Assembly (NCBI GenBank): GCA_945865415.1
Contig: CAMBFY010000004.1
Coordinates: forward strand, 1 to 32,573
Length of the DNA: 32,573 nucleotides
Direction of reading: 5' to 3'
From: Sphingobacterium thalpophilum
GTDB taxonomy: Bacteria; Bacteroidota; Bacteroidia; Sphingobacteriales; Sphingobacteriaceae
Below are positions 1 through 7,629 of this stretch, in pieces (position 1 is the stretch's first letter; every line of letters begins with the position of its first letter). A program made the position numbers and the translations under genes. The notes beneath the pieces are model-generated. The model did not search any database. It worked only from the letters and a program-made list of their open reading frames with translations, and was not told the DNA's origin.

Positions 1-39
1 CTGTAGTAGTTCTACACCACTTACATCAACACACCTTTT

Positions 40-354
40 ATGAATCACAAGCAACAATCAAATCTGGAAGGAAACAATGATGTTTTTTTTCCTCAGCCAC
101 ATACATTCAATGTTTCAAAGAAATTAACATCAGATTCCATGATGATTTATAGCATTAATGGCAAAAAGGTGTTTGAAAAAGTGAGCCATTTGATTAACAA
201 TGACCCACTGTATGTTTGGAATAAGCTCTATGGCGTTGGAAACAAGCTTTCTTTAACTAAATGTGCTCATAGTAAACTAATGCGAATTATCCAACAGGCT
301 CATCCAGATCTGTATAAAGCAAAGGAGAGAAGGAAACTGTTGCATAATTCTTGA
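40..354 (+). CDS. Hypothetical protein, probably cargo of the integrated element
   Basis: This 104-residue protein matches no family I recognise. It is basic, has no signal peptide or membrane segment, and carries a tryptophan/tyrosine-rich middle (around residues 55-65, PLYVWNKLYGVG) followed by a lysine/arginine-rich C-terminus. It starts with ATG, and the next methionine is only at residue 34. It lies about 100 bp from, and convergent with, the tyrosine recombinase at 462-1595, so it most likely belongs to the same integrated element, whose other end is outside the window. A 17-codon ATG ORF begins right after its stop (355-408), too short to call. Coding status is plausible from the uninterrupted frame, but unproven. 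Confidence 0.5.
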   Translation: MNHKQQSNLEGNNDVFFPQPHTFNVSKKLTSDSMMIYSINGKKVFEKVSHLINNDPLYVWNKLYGVGNKLSLTKCAHSKLMRIIQQAHPDLYKAKERRKLLHNS

Positions 355-461
355 ATGAATAGGTATACAGATGTAGATGAATTACTAAAACATCAGGCAC
401 TCAATTAATTGATGTCATCTGGATGATAATTTTCTCATGCATTTCATCTATAATATTTCTG

Positions 462-1595
462 TCAAAACTCTAACCTAGGAGCAGCATCCTTCAATATCTC
501 CTCGTTATATTCACCTAAACCACGCAGATACTTAAGTGTGACCAGAATGCTTGAATGACCTAATAGGCTTTTTAACAAGTTCACATCTTTACTTCGATTG
601 TAAACATTCACAGCAGCAGTGTGTCTGAAAGAATAAACAGTATGATTCTTCTGAACTATTCCTAGCTTGAACATTTTCTTCCAGCATCTAGTCCAGGCAG
701 TATTAAAATATGCCTCATTGTAAGCATTAACATTCTTTGAAAAAATATTATCAGTAGCTTTTAAAGAGGGTAGAAGTAGTACTAATTCATTCCTGACATA
801 ATCAGGAACATAAACAACTCTAACCTTCTTTCCTTTATTTTCACTTCCAGATAGATGAATTTCAGTGATGTTTTTCTTGAAGTGACCAACAGTGAGCTTT
901 CTCACTTCCTTATGTGGCCTCAGGAAGCATCCGTAAGTAATTAAACAGCATAAGTATAGATGTTGGTGATGTGCCTTTAAATAAGCTAAAACAGCCTTTA
1001 ATTGCTCTGGTTCGTAAATCTTATGGAGTTTACTTTTCGTTTTCCTAGTGCTGGTATTTTTAACTAAGGGTAGAGGCTGTTGAAGAAGCTTGCTGACTGC
1101 TGAAAACATTACGCTCAAATCCCTACGTTTATTCATGTAGTAAGTGCCTGAAGAATTATATTTGCTTAAAAACGCCTCAATTCTAGATACTTTTAATTGA
1201 TGCACTTCTGCTTGCTTTTCAGCAGGTGTTAAAAAGTTCATTAAATCACTATGAATATACTTTAGGTTTCGTTTATACTCTAAACTGATATCAGTGTCCA
1301 GTTTATTATTCAGTGCAATGGTAAAGATCTCTTCAGTCATGTAGCTTCTCTCGACATGCTGAGGTATATCTAGTTCTAGTTTGAATGTGTTATTCCTTAA
1401 AGCAGTTTTTAATTCAAACAATAACTCATTAAGTGATTTACTTCGATCATTTAGGTTAATAGCCCTATTAGGGTGAATATCCTTGTCCAATAAATTACCA
1501 TTGTAAATACGTACTCTTTTACCATTTAAATAAAATAGAATATAGGTTCTCTTTTTTAAATCTTCAGAACTAAAGATTTTGGGTTCAGTATACAT
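462..1595 (-). CDS. Tyrosine recombinase / phage-type site-specific integrase
   Basis: This is a 377-residue tyrosine recombinase that catalyses integration and excision of a mobile element by strand exchange at att sites. The catalytic set is visible: Arg226 in FLRPHKEV, Arg324 in YSFRHTA (Tyr321 stands where His or Lys usually sits), His347 in LLGHSS and the nucleophile Tyr356 in LKYLRG. A SAM-like core-binding domain is expected around residues 100-175, preceded by an N-terminal arm-binding-like region (1-75) with YILFYLNGKRVRIYNG, typical of Bacteroidota integrases. It is full length for the family. It reads away from the tRNA-like att sequence at 1649-1722, whose nearest base is about 55 bp from its start codon, which is the usual int-att arrangement. 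Family assignment is firm; the element type (phage, ICE or island) cannot be told from this window. Confidence 0.95.
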   Translation of the reverse strand: MYTEPKIFSSEDLKKRTYILFYLNGKRVRIYNGNLLDKDIHPNRAINLNDRSKSLNELLFELKTALRNNTFKLELDIPQHVERSYMTEEIFTIALNNKLDTDISLEYKRNLKYIHSDLMNFLTPAEKQAEVHQLKVSRIEAFLSKYNSSGTYYMNKRRDLSVMFSAVSKLLQQPLPLVKNTSTRKTKSKLHKIYEPEQLKAVLAYLKAHHQHLYLCCLITYGCFLRPHKEVRKLTVGHFKKNITEIHLSGSENKGKKVRVVYVPDYVRNELVLLLPSLKATDNIFSKNVNAYNEAYFNTAWTRCWKKMFKLGIVQKNHTVYSFRHTAAVNVYNRSKDVNLLKSLLGHSSILVTLKYLRGLGEYNEEILKDAAPRLEF

Positions 1596-1648
1596 CGAAT
1601 TGACTCATTTACTGACTCACTTCGAGGGGATTGGGTTAAAATCTGGGT

Positions 1649-1722
1649 TTAATCATAGCTCAGTTGGTTAGAGTAGAAGACTCATAATCTTTTGGTCCCT
1701 GGTTCGAGCCCAGGTGGGCGCA
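1649..1722 (+). tRNA. tRNA-Met(CAU)-like sequence with broken acceptor stem; likely att site remnant
   Basis: A cloverleaf can be drawn from the D arm onward. The D stem is GCTC (1658-1661) with GAGT (1671-1674), the anticodon stem GAAGA/TCTTT surrounds loop CTCATAA with CAT at 1683-1685, and the T stem CCTGG/CCAGG surrounds TTCGAGC. The 3' acceptor strand TGGGCGC (1715-1721) with discriminator A1722 would need GCGCCCA opposite. The actual 5' strand is TTAATCA, giving only two Watson-Crick and two wobble pairs. CCA is not encoded. The intact 3' part with a replaced 5' end, next to an integrase gene on the 5' side, is what integration into a tRNA 3' end leaves at the distal junction. The functional hybrid tRNA would then be at the other element end, outside the window. 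Met versus Ile2 identity is not settled. Confidence 0.6.
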
Positions 1723-1724
1723 CG

Positions 1725-1754
1725 AAAAAAAGCAAACTCACGTTTGCTTTTTTT
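1725..1754 (+). terminator. Rho-independent terminator of the tRNA
   Basis: AGCAAAC (1731-1737) and GTTTGCT (1742-1748) form a hairpin with a 4-nt loop, followed by seven T and preceded by A residues. It lies two bases past the tRNA-like 3' end, so it is the original tRNA terminator kept on the chromosomal side of the insertion. Confidence 0.85.
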
Positions 1755-1945
1755 ATGCCCACTTGGGTGAGCATAATTGCCTTAGCTTTCGAATATCAAA
1801 TAATGCTACGCCAGAGCATTTTAGGATTAATCAAAAGGGTGTTTTTTATTCTTTCTGATTCTGAACGCTATTTAAATTAACAATTTTATAATCATTAAGA
1901 CACATAATTTTAACCGGAGCAAAATAATTTTATGGAAAAAACTTT

Positions 1946-3478
1946 ATGAAAAGAGTCCTACTCTCAATTTTAATTATCTCTGCTTTTTTAGGCTGTAAAA
2001 AGAATACTTCCGAAGAACCTGAATTTTTTGTTAACGAAGATCCAGCAACATTTTCTGAGGTTGGATCAATCGATATCGGCCAAACAGGTGCAGCCGAAAT
2101 TTCAGCATATGACCCTGAAACGAATAAATTATTTGTCGTAAGAAATGAAGGTGAAGGCACCGCCAATCCAATTAATCGGATAGAAATTCTTGACCTTAAG
2201 GATCCGGCTTCTATTAAGGTTATCGGAAATATCAACATCGCTCCTTTTGGAGGAGGTGTAAATAGCGTGTCTGTTTCTGGCGGAAAATTAGCAGCAGCTA
2301 TTCAAGCTACAGATAAAACTGCCAATGGTAAGGTTGGTGTTTTTAAAACTTCTGATAACAGTAAGATCGCTGAGATTAATGTTGGGGCATTGCCTGATAT
2401 GGTCACGTTTTCTCCCGACGGAAAATTCATACTTACCGCTAACGAAGGCGAGCCGAATGACACTTATACCAATGATCCATCAGGATCGGTTTCCATTATT
2501 TCTGTCAATGATAATTATGCCGTTACAACCATTGATTTTTCTTCTATGGCTTCGCAGGAATCGGCTTTAAAATTGAAAGGATTGCGAATTTTTGGTCCGT
2601 CCAAAAGTTTTGTAAAAGATATCGAGCCAGAATATATCACAGTTTCTGCCGATTCAAAGACGGCATGGGTCACACTGCAGGAAAATAATGGGATCGCCAA
2701 AATCGATATTGCTACAAAAAGTATCACAAACATCTTCCCTTTAGGGTTTAAGGATTATAATGTTGATGGAAACGAGATCGACCCAACCGACACTGATGCT
2801 TCATACAAGGCTGCAAAATGGAACGTAAAGGGTGTTTACATGCCCGATGCGATTGCTGTTATTGAAAGTAACAATATTCCCTACTTGTTTACTGCAAATG
2901 AGGGTGATGCACGTGAATATGCTGGTTACAGCGAAATACTTCGGATAAAGAGTAATAGCGTAATTCTTGACGCAGCAAAATTCCCTACGGCTACTACTCT
3001 TAAACAAGATCTCAACCTTGGAAGGCTTAACATCACCACTGCACTTGGGGATACTGACGGAGACGGAGATTTTGATGAGCTGTACTCCTATGGATCGCGC
3101 TCTTTCAGCGTATGGAACGGTCTGGATGGCTCACAAGTGTTTGATAGCAAAAATGAGCTCGATATTAAAGCTCAATCAATTGGCGTTTATGATGATGCCA
3201 GAAGTGATGATAAAAGTGTAGAACCTGAAGGGATTGCAATAGGCACCGTTGGTAGCAAAAAAGTTGTATTTGTTGCTATGGAGCGGGTTGATGCAGTTGC
3301 GATATATGACATTACTTCGCCTTCTAAGCCAGTATTCTTAAAAATTATTAAATGCGGCGATGCTCCTGAGGGTGTACTTTTTGTCCCTGCTAAAGATAGC
3401 CCAACCAAAAGAAGCCTTTTAATTGTCAGCAGTGAAGGCGACGGCGTAGTTAAAGTGTTTAGTCCGAATACCATTTAA
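1946..3478 (+). CDS. Choice-of-anchor I family lipoprotein (beta-propeller)
   Basis: The 510-residue product begins with a lipoprotein signal ending at the lipobox AFLGC (Cys17), so it should be exported and lipid-anchored. The body matches the choice-of-anchor I family: repeated beta-propeller-like blades with motifs such as DMVTFSPDGKFILTANEGEP, DIEPEYITVSADSKTAWVT and EPEGIAIG. An acidic calcium-type loop DTDGDGDFDE lies near residue 370. Members are often fused to esterase or phosphatase domains; none is seen here, so it may be a stand-alone propeller. No catalytic residues can be assigned. The ATG at 1946 is chosen because it directly precedes the signal; an ATG at 1932 runs into a stop after five codons. 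A strong terminator follows, so it is probably monocistronic. Confidence 0.88.
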   Translation: MKRVLLSILIISAFLGCKKNTSEEPEFFVNEDPATFSEVGSIDIGQTGAAEISAYDPETNKLFVVRNEGEGTANPINRIEILDLKDPASIKVIGNINIAPFGGGVNSVSVSGGKLAAAIQATDKTANGKVGVFKTSDNSKIAEINVGALPDMVTFSPDGKFILTANEGEPNDTYTNDPSGSVSIISVNDNYAVTTIDFSSMASQESALKLKGLRIFGPSKSFVKDIEPEYITVSADSKTAWVTLQENNGIAKIDIATKSITNIFPLGFKDYNVDGNEIDPTDTDASYKAAKWNVKGVYMPDAIAVIESNNIPYLFTANEGDAREYAGYSEILRIKSNSVILDAAKFPTATTLKQDLNLGRLNITTALGDTDGDGDFDELYSYGSRSFSVWNGLDGSQVFDSKNELDIKAQSIGVYDDARSDDKSVEPEGIAIGTVGSKKVVFVAMERVDAVAIYDITSPSKPVFLKIIKCGDAPEGVLFVPAKDSPTKRSLLIVSSEGDGVVKVFSPNTI

Positions 3479-3483
3479 ATCAA

Positions 3484-3523
3484 TGACCTCCCCATAAAGA
3501 TTGTGGGGAGGTCATTTTTATTT
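3484..3523 (+). terminator. Strong rho-independent terminator
   Basis: A perfect 11-bp stem TGACCTCCCCA (3484-3494) / TGGGGAGGTCA (3504-3514) with a 9-nt loop is followed by a T-rich tail. It starts five bases after the stop of the choice-of-anchor protein. Confidence 0.92.
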
Positions 3524-3881
3524 TCCTTGAGCAAGGCATACGTCTTGCAAACGTCTTTCCCTTCAATGATCCCAGGAAACTTGATAATCCTTTTGAGAAT
3601 CGAACAGACTTCGACAGGAGGTATTTCGATTTCTTTTTTAGAATTTGCCCACATCAGAATTGAGCTTCCTTTTTAGTACAATTTATATTATTTCTAGGGC
3701 TTATTTACCAGCGCAACTTTAAATCTGATCGTTATTCCTTAATATCAGGCCAAGTCTATTTACCAGTTTAAATCGTCATGCGTAGAATAAACGGCTTATT
3801 CTAAGCATATTTTGCATAAATTATTTCATTTTGTGAGAAATACATCTTATATTTGACGCATAATTTGCGGAGAATAAAATT
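3524..3881. other. Intergenic stretch without a gene
   Basis: About 360 bp between the terminator and the Fic gene. I find no ORF remnant in it. The only signal is a weak candidate promoter near its right end: TATATTTG at 3848-3855 matches the Bacteroidota -7 consensus TAnnTTTG. No well-spaced -33 TTTG is present; the nearest, at 3830-3833, is too close. GGAG at 3869-3872 is a ribosome-binding site nine bases before the GTG start at 3882. Confidence 0.4.
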
Positions 3882-5000
3882 GTGTATATACATCAACTTT
3901 CTAGATGGCCTAAGTTTACCTGGGATAATGACGCTCTAGCTGGGGTTTTGGCAGAAGTGCGTCATCGTCAAGGCCGGTTATTAGGTAAGATGGAGGGTAT
4001 AGGCTTTTCTCTTCGGGATGAAGCTAATCTGCAAACTTTAACTCAAGACGTTATAAAATCGAGTGAAATTGAAGGAGAAATCCTCAATCCTGACCAAGTA
4101 AGATCATCCATTGCCAGGCGCCTTGGAATGGATTTAGCCGGACTTATACCTTCTGACAGGAATGTGGATGGCGTTGTTGAAATGATGTTAGACGCTACTC
4201 AGGGCTATAAAGCGGAAATTACTGACGATCGCTTATTCGGATGGCATGCCGCATTATTCCCTACAGGTTGGAGTGGCATAACTAAGATCGTTGTAGGAGG
4301 GTGGCGTGATAATGGGAAAGAGGATCCAATGCAAGTTGTTTCCGGGCCGATGGGTCAAGGAATAGTACATTATCAAGCTCCTGATTCTGAAATCCTAAAT
4401 CATGAAATGCAGCAGTTTATAGCTTGGTTTAATTCTTTTAAGAGTATTGACCCCGTGTTAAAAGCAGGGATAGCGCATTTATGGTTTGTAACCATTCACC
4501 CATTTGAAGATGGGAATGGTCGCATAGCGCGTGCTATAACTGATATGCAACTCGCACGTGCTGATGGTAGCGCACAACGATTCTATAGTATGTCGGCCCA
4601 AATCCAGGCAGAAAGAAATTCGTATTATGATATTTTAGAAAAAACCCAAAAAAACTCACTGGATATAACTGAATGGTTGCTTTGGTTCCTTTTATGCTTT
4701 GAACGAGCAATACACAAGACAGACGAAACTTTGGCTGTAGTGATGCGAAAAGCGAAGCTTTGGAAAAATCCGGCTACTAACAATTTGAATGATAGGCAAA
4801 AATATATGTTGAATAAGTTGTTCGACGGATTTTTTGGCGTACTTCATTCATCTAAATGGGCTAAAATGACCAAATGCTCTCAAGATACGGCTATACGCGA
4901 TATACAAGATTTAATAGAGCGGGGAATATTGGTTAAAGAAGCTGCAGGCGGCAGAAGTACCAGCTATACATTTAGTGAGGAATTTTATTTAATTGACTGA
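3882..5000 (+). CDS. Fic family protein with N-terminal DUF4172 (AMP-transferase type)
   Basis: This 372-residue protein has the canonical Fic active-site motif HPFEDGNGRIAR near residues 206-217, whose His is needed to transfer AMP or another nucleotide moiety to a target hydroxyl. The N-terminal ~85 residues (YIHQLSRWPKFTWD) are the DUF4172 module common in Fic proteins of this kind. It contains SSEIEG, matching the inhibitory motif [S/T]xxxE[G/N], so this is a class II, self-inhibited Fic. The C-terminal ~80 residues look like a winged helix (DTAIRDIQDLIERGIL), suggesting DNA binding or autoregulation. Start is GTG at 3882: the frame closes upstream at 3861-3863 and GGAG lies nine bases before. 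No separate antitoxin gene is adjacent. The target is unknown. Confidence 0.93.
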   Translation: MYIHQLSRWPKFTWDNDALAGVLAEVRHRQGRLLGKMEGIGFSLRDEANLQTLTQDVIKSSEIEGEILNPDQVRSSIARRLGMDLAGLIPSDRNVDGVVEMMLDATQGYKAEITDDRLFGWHAALFPTGWSGITKIVVGGWRDNGKEDPMQVVSGPMGQGIVHYQAPDSEILNHEMQQFIAWFNSFKSIDPVLKAGIAHLWFVTIHPFEDGNGRIARAITDMQLARADGSAQRFYSMSAQIQAERNSYYDILEKTQKNSLDITEWLLWFLLCFERAIHKTDETLAVVMRKAKLWKNPATNNLNDRQKYMLNKLFDGFFGVLHSSKWAKMTKCSQDTAIRDIQDLIERGILVKEAAGGRSTSYTFSEEFYLID

Positions 5001-5156
5001 ATTTTAGACATCTTAAACTATTTTATTCGCTCATATTTGCGATTGAGTGGTAGTGGGAATCATATTTGATTAGAAATATTCAGAATAATATAAATTACAA
5101 GTTTTACAGCAACATAATAAAAAACAGAATCTTGCGATTACCTCGATTATAAAACA

Positions 5157-6050
5157 ATGAACACAATAAATTTACCCCCAAAACATCTTCTCCTGGTTCT
5201 TCTTATCGTATTGATTTGGGGTGTTAATTTCGTTGCTGTCTTTATTGCTCTTGAGACTTTTCCGCCCTTCTTATTATATGCCCTGAGGTTCGGACTTTCC
5301 GCCCTGCCCTGGGTGTTTTTCATGCCAAGACCCAAAGGTTCTGTAAAGCTGATTGTGTATTATGGCCTCTTTAATTTTGCACTACAGTTTGGGTTCATTT
5401 TTACCGGAATTCAACTTGGGATATCACCGGGACTTGCCTCTCTTGTTCTCCAGATTCAGGTATTCTTTTCAATGGGCCTTGCTTTCTTGTTCTTTCAGGA
5501 CCGTCCAAGCCCTTTTAAAATAGCTGGTTCTCTGATTTCTTTCATTGGAATTGGTATTGTGGCATATCATTTGAATGGAGGGAGTACTTTATTAGGTCTG
5601 ATTTTGATGTTGCTTGCCGCCATTTCATGGTCTGCGGGGAATATATGTACAAAGAAAATCCATTCCGAATCTCCACTTGCGTTGGTAGTCTGGGGTAATC
5701 TGGCAGCCTTTCCGGTGATGATTCTTGTCTCTTATGTTTTTGAAGGACCCAGTGTTATCCAGAGCTCAATTCAAAATATGTCATGGCCGGGTATTGGAGC
5801 TGTGCTTTATATTGTTTACTTCTCAACAATTATTGGGTATGGTGCCTGGGCATTTCTGATGAAGTCTTATTCAACATCTGTTGTTGTACCTTTTACTCTG
5901 TTGGTACCACTTGTAGGATTTATGAGTTCGGCATTGTATCTGGGCGAGGAGCTTCAACCCTGGAAGCTCTTAGCTGCGGTTTTCATTCTGGGCGGATTAA
6001 TCTTTGGTTTGCTTGAAAAGCAGATTAGGTCCTGGCTTTCGCCACGATGA
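5157..6050 (+). CDS. eamA: EamA/DMT-family transporter, resembling the O-acetylserine/cysteine exporter
   Basis: A 297-residue inner-membrane protein with about ten hydrophobic segments arranged as two EamA repeats (roughly residues 9-140 and 145-285). From memory it parallels E. coli EamA (YdeD) through its length: LIWGVNFVAV at the first helix, GISPGLASLVLQIQVFF in the first repeat, SWSAGNICTKK between repeats, IIGYGAWAFLM and PFTLLVPLVGFMSSALYLGE in the second. EamA exports O-acetylserine and cysteine; other DMT members carry different amino acids or metabolites, so the substrate is an inference. It stands alone, with 156 bp before it and a convergent minus-strand gene after it. Confidence 0.85.
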   Translation: MNTINLPPKHLLLVLLIVLIWGVNFVAVFIALETFPPFLLYALRFGLSALPWVFFMPRPKGSVKLIVYYGLFNFALQFGFIFTGIQLGISPGLASLVLQIQVFFSMGLAFLFFQDRPSPFKIAGSLISFIGIGIVAYHLNGGSTLLGLILMLLAAISWSAGNICTKKIHSESPLALVVWGNLAAFPVMILVSYVFEGPSVIQSSIQNMSWPGIGAVLYIVYFSTIIGYGAWAFLMKSYSTSVVVPFTLLVPLVGFMSSALYLGEELQPWKLLAAVFILGGLIFGLLEKQIRSWLSPR

Positions 6051-6166
6051 CAAACCGATTTCAATAAAACCGGTGATTCAGGTTCGGAGACTGGAATCGG
6101 ATTATTCCCTCAAATTGTCAAATTATTCTATTTGCTACTTAGCTCATTCCCAAATTTGCTAATTTG

Positions 6167-7435
6167 CTAATTTCCCGTCACCTCCTTAATCACCCTCAGC
6201 CAGTTTAAGCCCAGAATCTTTTTAATCCGCTGATCACTGTATCCCAGCCTTTGCATGGCCATAGTGATTTGGGGATAATCACTGATGTCTTTGATTTCGC
6301 GGGGCAGTTCCGGACCCCCATCTAAATCAGAACCCAGAGCCATATGGTCTTCGCCAACTAGTTGTACCCCATAGTCGATTACCTTTGCCAATTGATCTAC
6401 TTTCATCCAGTATTCCTCAGGAATTGTACCTCTGAAACTCAATGGAACATCTTTAAGAACCTCCTTATCCACTTCTTCAATGGTCTTGAGCGGTGCTGCC
6501 TGTACTGTTCCAGGTTTTGTTTCGTTTGATTTTTTCTGCCCTTGCTGCCATTTCCAGTATACCGGGTTGTTAAACAAGCTTCCAAAGTGGATACCAATCA
6601 CTCCCCCTTTCGCTGCAAGCGCTTTTGCCGCCTCATCCGTAATGCAGCGTGGATGAGGTACGATGCCGTAAAATCCACCGTGACTGTAAATTAAAGGATG
6701 TCTGCTTTCTTGTACCGATTGCAGTATCGCATCATTGGAGGCATGAGCAATATTAATCACCATTCCAAGGTCATTCATTTCCCGTATGATCTTTTTCCCC
6801 AGATCGTTAATGCCACCCCAGCGACTCACATCATTGCAGGTGTCAATAAATGCATTAGTAGTGTTGTGCGCAGGAAGCTGAATTGATCTGAGACCTAAGC
6901 GATAGAGCGCCCGGAGCAGGTTGATGTCTCCATCCATATCCCACGGTCCCTCCAGATCCAGAAATGCAGCCATTTTACCCTTCTTATTAATTCGCTGGAT
7001 ATCATTCGCATTTAGCGCAAGTTCAATCTGAGAATGATTATTTCTAATCTGGTCTAATGCCAGATTTACCACACGAAACGTATTTTTAATTTCAAACCTT
7101 CCGGGGTAATAATGTTCAGAAGTATAGACCGAAAAGAACATCGCATCAATTCCACCTTCTTTGGCTCTTGGAAGGTCAACAGTCCCGTCTGTATAGCGCT
7201 GGCCAATATCCGTTCCCTTTAATAGTTCACGTGTCATCACATGGGTATGCCCATCCATTAGAAATGCTTTGCGATGTAAATCAGGCATAGGTTTATTCTG
7301 CATTGTCGTCGGCAAGCTACTGGCGATATAAGGCACGCTACTTCCTGCGACCGGTAAAGCAAAAAGTGAATCTATTGGAAAACTTCCGGTCAGCGGAAGC
7401 AGTGTTAAAGTCTTTATCAGGTCTCTTCTTTTCAT
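6167..7435 (-). CDS. Exported membrane dipeptidase, peptidase family M19
   Basis: A 422-residue M19 (renal dipeptidase-like) zinc enzyme expected to cleave dipeptides, possibly D-amino-acid-containing, in the periplasm. The N-terminus MKRRDLIKTLTLLPLTGSF is a signal with a twin-arginine-like start. Metal-site motifs follow in family order: DGHTH (His63, His65), DLEGPW (bridging Glu162), INIAHASND, YSHGGF and GSDLDGG. Family members normally have HxD at the first position; here it is HxH, so one ligand is changed. A PHPRCITDEAAKALAAKGG stretch follows the second His as expected. The gene heads toward EamA and lies after the paralogous Tat-protein pair, 194 bp downstream of the nearer one. Family assignment is firm, substrate unknown. 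Confidence 0.9.
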   Translation of the reverse strand: MKRRDLIKTLTLLPLTGSFPIDSLFALPVAGSSVPYIASSLPTTMQNKPMPDLHRKAFLMDGHTHVMTRELLKGTDIGQRYTDGTVDLPRAKEGGIDAMFFSVYTSEHYYPGRFEIKNTFRVVNLALDQIRNNHSQIELALNANDIQRINKKGKMAAFLDLEGPWDMDGDINLLRALYRLGLRSIQLPAHNTTNAFIDTCNDVSRWGGINDLGKKIIREMNDLGMVINIAHASNDAILQSVQESRHPLIYSHGGFYGIVPHPRCITDEAAKALAAKGGVIGIHFGSLFNNPVYWKWQQGQKKSNETKPGTVQAAPLKTIEEVDKEVLKDVPLSFRGTIPEEYWMKVDQLAKVIDYGVQLVGEDHMALGSDLDGGPELPREIKDISDYPQITMAMQRLGYSDQRIKKILGLNWLRVIKEVTGN

Positions 7436-7629
7436 TCAGTAATTAAATAATACTATCTGTTGGATAAAAGAGCAAAGAACAAGGAATAAAGACAAATTCT
7501 TGTCCTTTTTATATTTATTGCTCTTTGATCCTTATTCTTTGTTATTTTTCTATGGGTCTTTTCAGAAAATGGGTGCTAATTTCAAACTAATAGCCCATAG
7601 TCTTTGCTCCTTATTCTTTGCTCCTTACT
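7436..7629. repeat. Low-complexity CTTTGCTCCTTATTC-type repeat copies
   Basis: This gap between two minus-strand genes holds several imperfect copies of one A/G-rich string. GAGCAAAGAACAAGGAATAA is near 7471. Its complement-type form is near 7520 (TTGCTCTTTGATCCTTATTC) and again near 7600 (TTTGCTCCTTATTCTTTGCT). The copies in opposite orientation could pair as a long imperfect hairpin in the transcript. Confidence 0.55.

Noticed and set aside
1649-1722. Ordinary functional tRNA-Met gene
   Set aside because: Three of seven acceptor pairs are mismatched, so a mature tRNA with a normal acceptor stem could not form from this copy alone.
1692-1880. ORF of 62 residues across the tRNA-like sequence and terminator
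   Set aside because: It reads through the tRNA T arm and a terminator hairpin; it has no family resemblance.
2325-3474. Several ORFs inside the choice-of-anchor gene on both strands
   Set aside because: They are shadows of the 510-residue frame, with no family resemblance or start signals.
6056-6110. Terminator after the EamA-type gene
   Set aside because: CCGATTTC and GGAATCGG can pair, but the loop is long and no clean T-run follows.
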